Assembly (NCBI GenBank): GCA_018350325.1
Contig: JAEVLN010000004.1
Location: forward strand, 2,356,001 to 2,420,000
DNA length: 64,000 nt
Origin: Globodera rostochiensis
Lineage: Eukaryota > Nematoda > Chromadorea > Rhabditida > Heteroderidae
Reading direction: 5' to 3'
Shown: positions 32,219 through 43,100 of the stretch, one piece after another
How positions within the stretch are numbered: the first letter of the stretch is position 1
Layout: the number at the start of each line of letters is the position of its first letter
Made by a program: the position numbers and the translations under genes
Notes under the pieces: generated by a model
Told to the model about the DNA's origin: nothing
Seen by the model: only the letters and a program-made list of their open reading frames with translations
Database searches by the model: none

Positions 32219-33041
32219 TCACTTCGTCTTAGATTTGCAAATGCGCTTCTCCACCCAGGTCGCCAGCGGCTGCACAAACTTCACGTAGACGTTGTGAGCC
32301 CCGTACGTCTGAGGAAGCGCCATGTACAGCAGCAAAATCGTCTTGAGCACCATGTACAGCGGAAGCACATAGCCGAGGGAGGTGAAGAAGTAGTCGAGCA
32401 GGGTAACCAGAGCGAACGAGCACCGATAGACCAGGTTGAGCAGGGTAAACAGGGCAAACGAGCACCAACGGACACAGTCGAGCAGGGTAAACAGGGCAAA
32501 CGAGCACCAACGGACACAGTCGAGCAGGGTAAACAGGCCAAACAGAAACCAGTAGACCAGCCACTGGGTACCATCCGCTGAAATTTCCAAAATTTAATTT
32601 ATTTCCGACGGCGACTAATCATGGAACTCACTTTTGGTCGGGTTACGAACGGCCAACATGCTCTGGTATGCTGGATAGGCAACACCTTAAAATGGAATTT
32701 TTGTGAAAAATATGCGCTCTTCCAACACTACCAACCGATCAGAGTGCAGAGAAAAGCATTGCCGGGGCCGAACAACAGGAAAAGCATCACGGCTGAACAG
32801 ACGATGTAGAAGAGCTGAAAAGACAAAAAAAAAAAGTCTGAAAAGAAATGCCAAAAGCTTGCCATACCCTCTCGCGATCCATTCCAGTCATCTCTTCCAA
32901 TTTTATGATGAACGGTTGGTCCAATTGCATGAGTGTCTGCTGCAGAACCGGACGCACATCCTTGAGGCTGTTGACCGGCACCTGACGCGGCTGAAGACGC
33001 ACTCCTCCTCCACCAGAAGATGAGGCCGATTCGTCAGACAT
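32219..33041 (-). CDS. yop-1: REEP5/YOP1-type ER membrane-shaping protein with internal tandem expansion
   Basis: The start at 33041 opens MSDESASSSGGGGVRLQPRQ. Four exons follow. The TB2/DP1/HVA22 core is clear: LFYIVCSAVMLFLLFGPGNA, GVAYPAYQSMLAVRNPTK, DGTQWLVYWFLFGLFTLLD, then FFTSLGYVLPLYMVLKTILL and LYMALPQTYGAHNVYVKFVQ. This family bends ER tubules through hairpin membrane insertions. Between FGLFTLLD and YFFTSLGY, where the family has no spacer, three extra 14-residue units of the form FALFTLLDCVRWCS are inserted (32396-32521). They lengthen the third hydrophobic segment by 42 residues. The rest of the protein has normal family length, and the frame is open through the repeats. Confidence 0.92.
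32396..32521 (-). repeat. 42-bp tandem repeat inside the REEP5-like coding exon
   Basis: Units begin with GAGCAGGG (plus strand) at 32396, 32438, 32480 and, as the start of the unique part, 32522. The spacing is exactly 42 bp. The two central units are identical; the outer one has diverged. Because 42 is a multiple of three, the repeat adds or removes 14 residues per unit without changing frame. Confidence 0.93.
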
Positions 33042-33756
33042 CTTTGTTGTCGCTCGCCTGGGCCTTTGTAGTGATGTTCAATGATTTATGAAGATGGAAT
33101 AATTTGAGCTGATGAAAATCCTTCGCCATTTATATACCTAACAGTGAAAATGCGAAGAAAATAATTCGCCAATGTTTGGTGCAATGTCATGGACGGCAAA
33201 AAAGGAAAAAAAGCGAATTAATTGTTTGAACGAATTGTTGGTAATAATAAATCTTTGGCGTTCTGTCATTAATAAAAAAGAATTTACACTGAAAATCGAG
33301 TTGGGCGCACATCGAACGTGGGCGATTTTTTTAACGTTCAGATCGTCCTGATTTTTTGTACAGAGCTTGGAAAAACATTTCCCCATGTAGTGCTAAGTTT
33401 TCTTAGCTCAAATCAACTTTTAAGCCCACTTACGGTAAACAATATGAAAAACTGTTTTAAAAAATCACCGCAAGAATCGACAAAAGGGCTCAAAACTCCA
33501 TCAATTTTTGGTTAGAGTAAGCTGGAGTAACCAAAAGCATGTCTTCAAAATTTGGTCGCGAAATACAACCTCTAAGCTAAGTTACATGGCCTCAAAAATG
33601 TAGCAAATTCAATGGCGGAGATATAATGTCTGACATCACTCTGTCTGCCGCGTCGTTAGAGTTTGTCTGTTAATTTGTTTAAATGGTTTTGGCGTTATGA
33701 TTTGCGCAAATGAATAATTCGCTTTTTTTTCTTTTTTTTTTGTCGTCCATGATGTG
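33042..33756. other. Intergenic region upstream of REEP5-like and the Lys/His-rich gene
   Basis: Head-to-head spacer of about 0.7 kb. AT-rich, with T-rich runs near 33723-33740. No gene was seen. Confidence 0.4.
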
Positions 33757-33764
33757 TATAAATA
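33757..33764 (+). promoter_or_regulatory. TATA box of the Lys/His-rich gene
   Basis: TATAAATA lies 92 bp upstream of the ATG at 33856 and is followed by AGAGGC. It is the clearest TATA element in the window; most other genes here show none. Confidence 0.6.
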
Positions 33765-33855
33765 GAGGCTCATTTTACATTCTGATTAACCCACTCCATC
33801 AATTCAATTCTGCCGACGACTTCTCTGCAAATCTCAACTTCTTGCGCGCAACTCC

Positions 33856-34370
33856 ATGGCCCTCTACCTCGCGCTCGGTGCTGCAGCAGGTCTCGGAGCT
33901 GGCGTTGTAAGTTTTTTTGTTTTGTTTTTTTCTTTTCATCATTTAACCGTTCATTTATTTTTCAGGTCCTCCAGAACAAGTTCCGCCTACTGAAGGACGG
34001 CGATCAAAAACCCAAGGAAGACGAAACTACAGCTGGCGGCAAAGAAGAGAAGCGCAAGCACAAACACCGATCCAAGGACGGGGAGAAGAGTCGCAGCAGC
34101 CGTTCGCACAAGAAGAGGGAGGGTGGACAAGTCTCAGAGCAGACCACGGAGGCGGGCGAAGCATCAACGATCCAGACCGGCGAAGCAGCAGCTGGCGGCA
34201 AAGAAGAGAAGCGCAAGCACAAACACCGATCCAAGGACGGGGAGAAGAGTCGCAGCAGCCGTTCGCACAAGAAGAGGGAGGGTGGACAAGTCGCAGAGCA
34301 GACCACGGAGGCGGGCGAAGCATCTACGATCCAGACCGGCGAAGCGAGCGAAGCAACCACAACCGAATGA
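33856..34370 (+). CDS. Small Lys/His/Ser-rich protein with a near-identical 53-residue tandem duplication
   Basis: Two exons (33856-33906 and 33966-34370) give 151 residues. A short hydrophobic N terminus (MALYLALGAAAGLGAGVVLQ) could be a signal anchor or signal peptide. The remainder is hydrophilic. A unit starting AGGKEEKRKHKHRSKDGEKS and ending EAGEASTIQTGE occurs twice, offset by 159 bp (34032 and 34191), with only a few base differences. The Lys/Arg/His clusters (KRKHKHRSK, HKKREGG) would suit nuclear import or RNA/acidic-surface binding. No family was recognised. The promoter has a TATA box and an AATAAA-like signal lies near 34570. Confidence 0.72.
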
Positions 34371-35102
34371 CCGGCCGATGATGATGAGTGACGCGTACTT
34401 CCGACCCTTTGCCTGCCCAATCTCTTACCGATGTATTTGTTCCTATGCTACACACATTTTGCTTGTGGTGATCTCCCCTCAATGTGATTGTAAGCATTAA
34501 TGTATGTATTGCACCGTTTTGTTCGCGATATTTGTGACCCTTGTTTGTGTACTATTTCTGGTATGGACGGAATAATAAAGATATGATTCTCATTTTGCTC
34601 GGTAAACCAAATAATTAAAAGGGAATTAAAATTGGGTTGTTGTGCCTGGTGGAAAAAAGTAATGTCAGTGCAAAAGGACAGAGCCACTTCAGTGAAACCG
34701 ACTCAAAATTCCTTTCGATTCTTTCAGTTTTTTGATTCAAATTTTACACACTTTCTAAAATAAAAAAAATCAATTTTGCATGATCTTTGCCGTGCGTTGG
34801 ATCCCCCCCCCCCCCCCCCCCCCCATATGCGTGGCTTCGGATTAGGCTATGCGTATTACAGTGATGGGGATTAAATGATTTATTCGTGTTATTTACACTC
34901 AACAAGCAATTGATCATATGGATAACAAAACGACATCAATGTTATGGAATACAGGCAACATCGCAAATAAACAAGTGCTTTTTGGAATCTCTACAATATG
35001 TACAATATGAGGAGTGTGTATCAGGAGGCTCTTCAGGCTCGTCTCTTCTGTTCATGAATCTTTTTGTCTAGTGTGTCAGGAGGCTCTTCTGGCTCGTCTC
35101 TT
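34371..35102. other. Tail-to-tail region with C22 tract and a 50-bp duplication
   Basis: A run of 22 C occupies 34803-34824. A stretch reading CAGGAGGCTCTTC occurs twice about 50 bp apart, near 35021 and 35072, just past the kinase stop codon. No gene was recognised. Confidence 0.55.
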
Positions 35103-36568
35103 CTATTCATTCATGTGGTTGACGCGCCGATCCAGCCAGTCGAACACAGCGCCCATCGAGTGGCGCAGGCCTGAATTCGATGATTGTAGATATTTGATGT
35201 AAACAGAATTCTCACTGTGGTTGTCATTCCAGACGTTCTCCACGATGAAGTCGATGAATACAGGCGGTGCATCAACGGGAAATTGGAGTCTCTCGCCGGC
35301 AAGCACCTGAACAAAAAAAAAACATTAAAATGGCTATTTGGAATATCTAGAACACACACCATTTCCCCAACAACCGGACTCTCTATGCCGCGGAAGGGCA
35401 CGGCACCGTCGTTGAAAATCTCCCAGCAGAGCACTCCGAAGGACCAGGTGTCGCTCTTCGGGGTGAAGTAGTGGTCGCTGATTGTTTCCGGCGCCAGCCA
35501 TCTGATCGGCACTGGTCTGCTCACCTCCATAGTCTTCCTTGCTCCTTTGTGCGCAAAGCCAAAGTCGGCGATCTTCACCTGCAAATAGACAACCATTTGA
35601 AACATCACAAAAAACAAAAAAAAAATGCTCACAATGCTATCCGAGTAAAGGCAGTTCCTTGCCGCAACACTGCAATGGATTATGCCCTTCTGGTGGATGT
35701 GGTCCAGTCCGGCAGCGGCTCCAAGACACATGAAGAGTTTGCTTCGTGCGCCGCGTCTTTTTGTCTTCAAGTAGTCGGTGAGATTGCCTTCGGTCGCCAC
35801 CTCCATGACGATCATCAGCGGTTCCTGTCCAGCGGCGACACCGTAGAACTTGATGACGTTTTTGTGATCAAGTTGACGCATGATCCGAGCCTCGTTCATG
35901 AACTCCTTGACCTGAAAAGCATTTGATTAATGACTGAAATGGAAGAACATCTTCACATCTGACGACCTGTTCTTTGGTGCATGTCTGAGAGACCTCCTTG
36001 ATGGCCACGTGGACAGTTCGCTTGGTCTTCGGATCAGTGAATTTTCCGCGTCTGACAACTCCAAAAGCTCCTCTGCCCAGCTCGCTTTCGCTCCGAGTTA
36101 TAGTTGAGTGCGCAAGCTCCCAGCTCTTCCTGCCGACTCCGTGTCTGAGCACAACGAACCCTTCCTAAAATGATTGAATTAAAACTCGACAGTTTGGTAA
36201 ATAAAAAATGCTGCTCACACTGTTGATTGTGTCTCCTGCCTTTAGATGAGCCTCGACGAATCGCCGTATTGTTCTGTAGCCTCGCTCGTTGTTGAAGTCC
36301 ACAGCGAGCATCCCTCTTTGATGGCGGAAGATGACATGGCTCACTTGGCCGCTGGCATTGACTGAGAGCACGAAAACACGCTCCCCAGGGTTTTCTTCAC
36401 TCTTGCGCACCAGGAAGTCGCCATCTCGCGTCAGTAGGTCCTCAATCTCTTCTCTGGGCAACTAAACAAAGGTGTGGAAATAGAAATGTCTTCAAATGAG
36501 TGAAGAAAAAAGCAACGCACCAGTCCGTGGTAGTATGGCAACGCCCACATCTCCTCGTCCGACTCCAT
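35103..36568 (-). CDS. Fer/Fes-like SH2-tyrosine kinase lacking the catalytic aspartate
   Basis: Exon 1 (36521-36568) opens MESDEEMWALPYYHGL. The SH2 domain follows (REEIEDLLTRDGDFLVRKSE, VSHVIFRHQRG), then the kinase domain. The glycine loop (LGRGAFGVVRRG), the VAIK lysine (VHVAIKEVS), the helix-C glutamate (EFMNEARIMRQL), DFG (KIADFGFAHKG) and APE (IRWLAPETI) are all intact. The catalytic loop, however, reads GIIHCSVAARNCL: the expected HRD is HCS, encoded at 35669-35677. The aspartate is therefore replaced by serine. Nematodes have large expansions of this short SH2-kinase type, many expressed in sperm. The sequence predicts a pseudokinase that could still bind ATP and phosphotyrosine. Introns split the kinase domain at conserved phases and no stop or frameshift was found. 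Confidence 0.9.
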
Positions 36569-37607
36569 TGTGCTCGATGTCGTCTTCTGCTGTTGAGGGA
36601 GCGCTTGGAGTTGAGCTGCTGGCGTAGATTGGCGTTGTGTCGAGAATATATGATGAGAATATATGATGAGAATGGTGGAAAATGCCGCTGAAATCGCTTG
36701 CCTTTTATATCAAATGTTGCGTCAAATCCAAAAATTATAAGGACATTTCGCCAAGAGTATTTCGCCAATTTTTTAAATGCATTTTTTAGGGTGAAAGTAT
36801 GCGTAGATCACGATCCCGAGCCGGAAACCTGCAAGCAAATTAAGCTCCGGTTAAATCAAATTCCCTAATTTTCCGACTTTTTTTTGCGTAATTTAATGCG
36901 TTCTGAACAGTAAGGTGGGCGGATCTGTGGCGGGGGGGGGGGGCTGGCACATATCCCCCGCCCGCCTCTCACTTTGGCCTTTGGTTTTCCGCACTCGACC
37001 CGTCAATTCTCTTCCCATTCAGTGCGTATTTATTTTGCCTTTTTCTTGCTCACTCATTCCCACATTTGTCCGTCCGTCCCGTCCTTTCCCTTCCGTCGGA
37101 GCGACGACATATTTTATGTGTTGATGTACATTTTATACATTTGTTATTTCCACCCTTTCAGCGACCAATTCGCTGATCAATTCGTTTCTTCATTTGTCTG
37201 AGTCTTGTCTCACAAATCAATGCCTTCGTTCTCCGTTAGAACACAATTCCTTCCTTATCCGATTACTTTGAACCAAAAGATTTGGACTTTTAAATTATTT
37301 TTCCTTAGCTCCACTAAAGCTATTTATTCACTCACCCTTATCGTTTTCAACCCATTTTATTTTCTCGCTCCCCGCCTCTTCCGTCGTCCTTTATTCTCGC
37401 GGATTGATTTATATACATATAAATAGGGGACGGATTTATATGCACCAAAAATTCATCAAATTCTTGCCAAAATATGCTTAGAAAAATCCTTAAAATATGC
37501 AAATTCTCGTTTTTATTGCATTTTTGTTTATTAGTTTTTATTTTTATTTATATATTTTAGATTTATGCATATATTTAATAACTCCAAATCATAACAACGT
37601 CATAAAA
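36569..37607. other. Intergenic region, kinase to small membrane protein
   Basis: Begins with the kinase 5' region, which includes a small direct repeat (AGAATATATGATG at about 36648 and 36659). It then holds a G12 run at 36932-36943. The rest is AT-rich with no conserved frame. Confidence 0.4.
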
Positions 37608-38349
37608 ATGCCGAAAGTGGAATTTGACTGTTTCGACATGTTTGCGCCGGTCTTGGTTAGTTAAATTGTTTTTCTCTGCTTGTCAAAAATAAAATTGACC
37701 TTGCTCAGGTGGCGCTGATTTTTGCTGCCATTCTTTTTGTAAGTCCATTGTAAAATTCACATTAAAACCCTTCGTCAAATTCCTACCCCCTGAAATTTGT
37801 AGACTCCGGTATCTGGACTCTTGAAATTTTAGATTTTTTTTCCAAAATCACGTTGGTAATTTATTTTTTTGTCTTTAATTGATTTTATTTTAAGGAGAAT
37901 TTTGCTCATGCAAATGTCCAATTTACATAAAACAATGATTTTTCAATGCAGATTATCTCCTTCACTTGCATCAATTGGTACTGCATCTCGCAGAAGGACG
38001 ATTTGACGGTGTTTGAGAAGGTGAGGGCTGACGCACTCTGTTAAGAAGCTAACAGTATAGTATAATTTTAGCGGGATCAAATGATTGGGTACACTATAAA
38101 AAAAGATAATTTTAATAACACCAAAAAATCCCGGATTTCTGGTGTTTGCTGAAATTCATTAAACCATTTAAATATTTAATTAAAAACAATATATTTGAGC
38201 TTGGACTCCATGCGAACCTCCGACTTGGCCCTCACACGATGACTCAAATCAAAAGGGGCGGCTACGCGTCCACTTTCGCCCGGGAGGAAGGCGGGGAACG
38301 TCAATTGTTGGAGACGGACAACCAAAAAGGCCTAATTTCTGTGTTCTAA
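37608..38349 (+). CDS. 98-residue single-pass membrane protein, unrecognised
   Basis: Four exons, all in phase 0 (37608-37655, 37709-37738, 37952-38020, 38200-38349), join to 98 codons and a stop. The N terminus reads MPKVEFDCFDMFAPVL. A transmembrane helix spans the two central exons (VALIFAAILFIISFTCINWY). The C-terminal half is hydrophilic (LGLHANLRLGPHTMTQIKRG, ending QKGLISVF). Every exon has canonical GT and AG borders. The exons are too short to stand out as open frames, and the case rests on uniform phase and a sensible product. I do not recognise the family; a small conserved integral membrane protein is likely. Confidence 0.65.
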
Positions 38350-40189
38350 TGATGAAATAATACTAATAGTAATTCCTTTCTACTATTTACCTTTTCCCAT
38401 AGCCTTCCCTTAAAATCAAATTTTATTGTTCACTAATGTTGAAGAGATCCAAAAAAACATTCTCTGGTTTTTGGTGAAGGAATAGTTATTGTGTCACTGT
38501 TTTGAATTTAAAAAATGGCGATTGACGAACTTGTCGTTGTCGAAAAGTCGGAATCGGAACCCGACTTGGGCTATCCAATTCAAAAAAAAAAAAGAAAATT
38601 ATTTCTCTCCCAAAATTCGCTTCACAATTATTTTCTACAAGCATCATCATTGCCCGCGGGGAAACGGGTCAATGTCTTCCTTGGGGCATGCACAGCTGAT
38701 GAATTGGAATTCCGCCAATTTGCTTTCCACCCCCTCCTAAAGCTTTGGTTTCCGACTGTTCGGCCACGGCACTTTCTCTCACGTGCCTTCTTGCTTTCCA
38801 GCACAGCGCTTCTGGCTGGAGATGGTCAGTCGTTGCGGGGCGAGTCGAGAAGCCCCAGATCCCCAATTCCCCCCAATTGGTGGACAATTAAGCTCAACCC
38901 GAACAATGAATGAATGAATGCGATGGGTCGGGGGTGATTGATGGAACATGGATCAAGGGAAAAGGGTCTAACCAAACTTACTAATCTCTTCGTCATCTCC
39001 CCTCCGGGAAGAGTGCAAAAAGCGAAAGCGCATTGTGAAGAAAAGAAGAAGATGAAGATGCTCCCCCCGTTTTGATGATTGGCTCTCGCGCGCAGAGCTG
39101 AGCTTCTTATCCATTGCCCGCCCTGCTCTGCTTGCTGTCCCCTGACCAGCTAGCGGTTGCTTCTGCTGTTGCTGCAACGACATCGAGGCGACGCGTCATC
39201 ACATCATCTGCTTGCTGACGCTGACAATGGGTGGCGGGGTGGGGGGGGGGGTGGCGGGCGCGGCGCAATACCCGTTTTTAGGCGGTGGGAGGGGGCGGGA
39301 AGCACGAAGATGCTTCAACATGCGCATCATCGCCGAAAACAAAACAAAAAAAATTCTCGCCATGCTCTCCAATCACACGGCCGTTGCCTGCTGCTGCGCA
39401 TCAAAGCCAGACACCAATCAGAGCAAAGCCAACGGCTTTTGGACCCCCTGCTCCATCAATGTTCAGATCCATCACAATGCAATCAGATCAGCGCGACCGG
39501 CCCCCAATCCACACACACACAGACACACAAACACATTTTTGTCGCCTTGGGCGATGCCGGATGTTGTCGATGTGTTGACTCATGGTGCCCCGACGGGTTG
39601 TGTTGTTGGTCCAGCAGCCAACGGGTGATGATCGCCACTGGTCACCTTCTCGATCACCTCCACCCACTTTCCCTCCACGCTGATCACCCCCCCCCCCCTT
39701 CCCCTCACTTCTCGGACGAAAACCAAAAGTTGTCCAACGCTTGTCCATGTCCAGTTTCCCAAAGAAGCCCCCCCCCATTGAATATCATTATTTATTATTT
39801 GTCCACCCCCAAAATGCTCCAATCGACGTGAGCCCCCCAAGCGAAATAATGGGGGATGATTGAGGGGGGGGGGGGGGGTTGGAGCCATTCGTCCCTCTCA
39901 TTATGCCCCTCCACCTTTGTAATGTCCAGCCGTTGCTTTTGCTTTTTGAAAGGTCCATCTCAGGAAAAGCGGCTCAACACAATCGGAGAGGACGCGGCGC
40001 CTTTGATCAGACAGCAAAAATCCATTGAGCGCAAAACACAGCCTAATAACCCCCAATTTGTGGCCTAATAATGGTCTAATCTGATCTGATAATCATTGAA
40101 TGAACCAAAAAGACATTGCCAAAATTGAACATTTTTTTCAAGAAAAGTTAAAACTATTTGAAAAGGCATTGCGATATATTCACTTCCAA
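38350..40189. other. 1.8-kb intergenic region with G/C tracts and a doubtful 132-codon frame
   Basis: A frame at 38515-38913 opens MAIDELVVVEKSESEPDLGY and might be the first exon of something. It then crosses an A12 run and loses coding character, so it is not called as a gene. The remainder is rich in G or C homopolymers (39241-39251, 39689-39698, 39864-39878), with a CACACAGACACACA stretch near 39515. Confidence 0.35.
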
Positions 40190-43100
40190 ATGTTGCGCAG
40201 CACAATTGGGCTCAGCATGCCAATCAGCAGATCGGATTTGTGCCGGCTGAGGCTAGTGCCATTGGTCTTCTCCGTGCTTCTGCTCTCTTCGTTTGGCTTC
40301 CGCGGTGCTGTGCATGCCCAATACGGCCGCAACGGCGTCGCTGTGCCGTTGGCGGACACGTTCGATGCCGGCGGCGGCGGCAATGGCTATGGCCGATTGC
40401 CGCCAGGCGATCAAAGTGCCATTCTGATCAATGCGCGAGGAGTGGACGCCAGCGCCGGCAAAAGCGCCTACTCGCCACTGTTGCCGCCCACCAACGACGT
40501 GTATATGCCGCCACCGGAGATTCCATCCGAGAGTGGGGCGACAGCACCGCAGGCGCCAAAAGGGTGCGTGAGAGTAATCAGAATTGACGAGAGTCCTTGT
40601 CTGACTGATCGAGATCATATTTGACCTTTCATCGAGTCGAAAACTTAGGGATTAACGCGCCGAGCGCATAAAGTTGATCAATTCAAAAATGTCTGATCAC
40701 TTTAGGCTAGCTTAAAATTAAAAATAAGGTCGAGCTGTTAAGCCCTACATCTGATCAGCTTGTGCCTCAACTTCCCGCTGGACCAGAGCTTAGCGTCGAG
40801 CCGAACCCGGCAGTGCCGGCGCCATCAGTCGGGCCAGGACTGAATGAGCTCGGCAAACGCATTCTGGCACCGCCACAGGTCCAGTTTCAGATCAGAAATC
40901 TTGGCCCGAACCCGGAGGGCATCCCGGGCTTTGGCGCAAACGCGTACGCGCACACACCAAAGCCATCGTCACCAGCAGCGGTACAACCGGCCCAGTCTTT
41001 GCCGACTGAACCCGACGGTCAGAAATGAATTTCACAATTTTAAAAGTTCCAATTTAAAAACATGCATTTTTATGTAGAGAAGAAAAATGAAGAATTTTCA
41101 ATATTCTGGGCTGATCGGATGTTGATCGAATTTAAATTGCTAAACAAATGTTATTTAAGGCAGCAGTTTGATGGGCTCCGTTTCTGGCGTCCCAGCCACA
41201 GCCCCTCCGGCGGCTGCCTCACTGGTGCCAGCTGCCATTTCTGGGCCGTGCCCAGCAGTAGTGCCAGCCGCTGCAGGCGCAGTGCCGGCAGCAGAGCCCA
41301 CAGTACCGGCGGCAGTTGCCGAATCGGCGTACGGTAGCGGTGCCGAACCGGCGGCCCCCGCGCCAGTGCCCTCTGCTGCTGGTGGGTAGCGTTTGCAGTG
41401 GCTAAAAATTGACCCGATTTCGATCAGGGGATCGTTTTAATGATCCAATAAGACAAAATTATTACAAAAATATTCAGTTCAAAACGCTGTTGGTGGTACG
41501 CCGGTGCCATCTGTCGTCGAAAGCCCTTCGATCGCAGCGATCGGACAAAGTTCACAGTCCCAAACGGCGACGATCCCAGAATTGCCACAACAACAACAAC
41601 AACAGCAACAATCCGTCATTGCTCCTCTTAAAACGCCTCCGGCAGCAGCCGGCGGAGGCACAGAAAATGCCGAGCAGGTCAACGTGCTGCCGACAGGCGG
41701 GCTAGCAGTCGCACCAGCCTTGTCATCTTCATCACCAGCTGCTTCAGTAACTGCCTCGCAGTATGGACCGTGTTCATCTCCACCTGTGCCCGTTTTGGTT
41801 TCTGAACCAGCCTCTGCTTCTGCAACTATTCCAGCCACATCCAATGGACCCGTACAAGTCGCTGAACAGACTCCAGCTTCAGCTTCAAGCCCCGGGACAG
41901 TGCCAAAATCTTCTGAAGCCGTGCAAGTCGCTGAACAGACTCCAGCTTCAGCTTCAAGCCCTGGGACAGCACCAAAATCTTCTGCCAATGAAGCCGTGCA
42001 AGTCGCTGAACAGACTCCAGCTTCAGCTTCAAGCCCTGGGACAGCACCAAAATTTTCTGCCAATGAAGCCGTGCAAGTCGCTGAACAGACTCCAGCTTCA
42101 GCTTCAAGCCCTGGGACAGCACCAAAATCTTCTGCCAATGAAGCCGTGCAAATCGCTGAACAGACACCAGCTTCAGCTTCAAGCCCAGGGACAGTACCAA
42201 AATCTTCTACACCCAGTGAAGCTGTGCAAGTCGCTGAACAGACTCCAGCTTCAGCTTCAAGCCCCGGGACGGTGCCAAAACGACCATTGATCGAGGTTAA
42301 GCCAGCAACTCATGTTCATGCTGGTCCGGGCTCTGACTACGCGGAAGAAACGAATGTTGGCCCATCGCCGGAATTCTCATCGGCTGAAGCAAAGCCGTCA
42401 GTTCCTGCTTCGGAAGGTCAAAACCAAACACCATCAGCAACTTCATCAACAGCTCCACAAGTTCAGCCCTTACCTGAATCTCAAGCGATTGTTCCTTCTG
42501 CTACTGGGCCATCTTCCGGGTCCGAAACTTCCGGATCTGGCCCGGTTGCGCCATCGCCGCCAGGATATGGTGAAGAAGCTGTTTCTGGGCCTTCTTCAGC
42601 TGCTACTGGGCCATCTTCCGGAGCTGCTGTTTCTGGGCCTTCTTCAGCTGCTACTGGGCCATCTTCCGGAGCTGCTGTTTCTGGACCATCTTCAGAAACG
42701 CCTTCCGTTTCTGGAGCATCTTCCGGAGCTGTTGCTTCTGGACCATTTTCAGAAACGCCTTCCGGTTCTGGAGCATCTTCCGGAGCTGCTGCTTCTGGAC
42801 CATCTTCAGAAACGCCTTCCGGTTCTGAAGCATCTTCCGGAGCTGCTGCTTCTGGACCATCTTCCGGAGCTGCTGTTTCTGGACCTTCTGCAGGTGCTAC
42901 TGGGCCATCTTCCGGGTCCGAAACTTCTGGAGCGGGCTCTGTTGCGCCATCGCTGTCCGGATATGGTGAAGAAGCTGTTTCTGGACCTTCTTCAGCTGTT
43001 TCTGGACCATCTTCAGAAACGACTTCCGGTTCTGGGCCATCTTCCGGAGCTGCTGTTTCTGGACCATCTTCAGCTGCTACTGGACCATCTTCTGAAGCTG

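Noticed and set aside
38515..38913. 132-codon frame MAIDELVVVEKSES...
   Set aside because: The first 25 codons look plausible but the rest crosses an A12 run and has no coding character, splice partner or known similarity. Kept only as a note.
39157..39831. 224-codon frame with Leu, His and Pro runs
   Set aside because: Low complexity crossing G and C homopolymers, with competing frames of similar length; no coding evidence.
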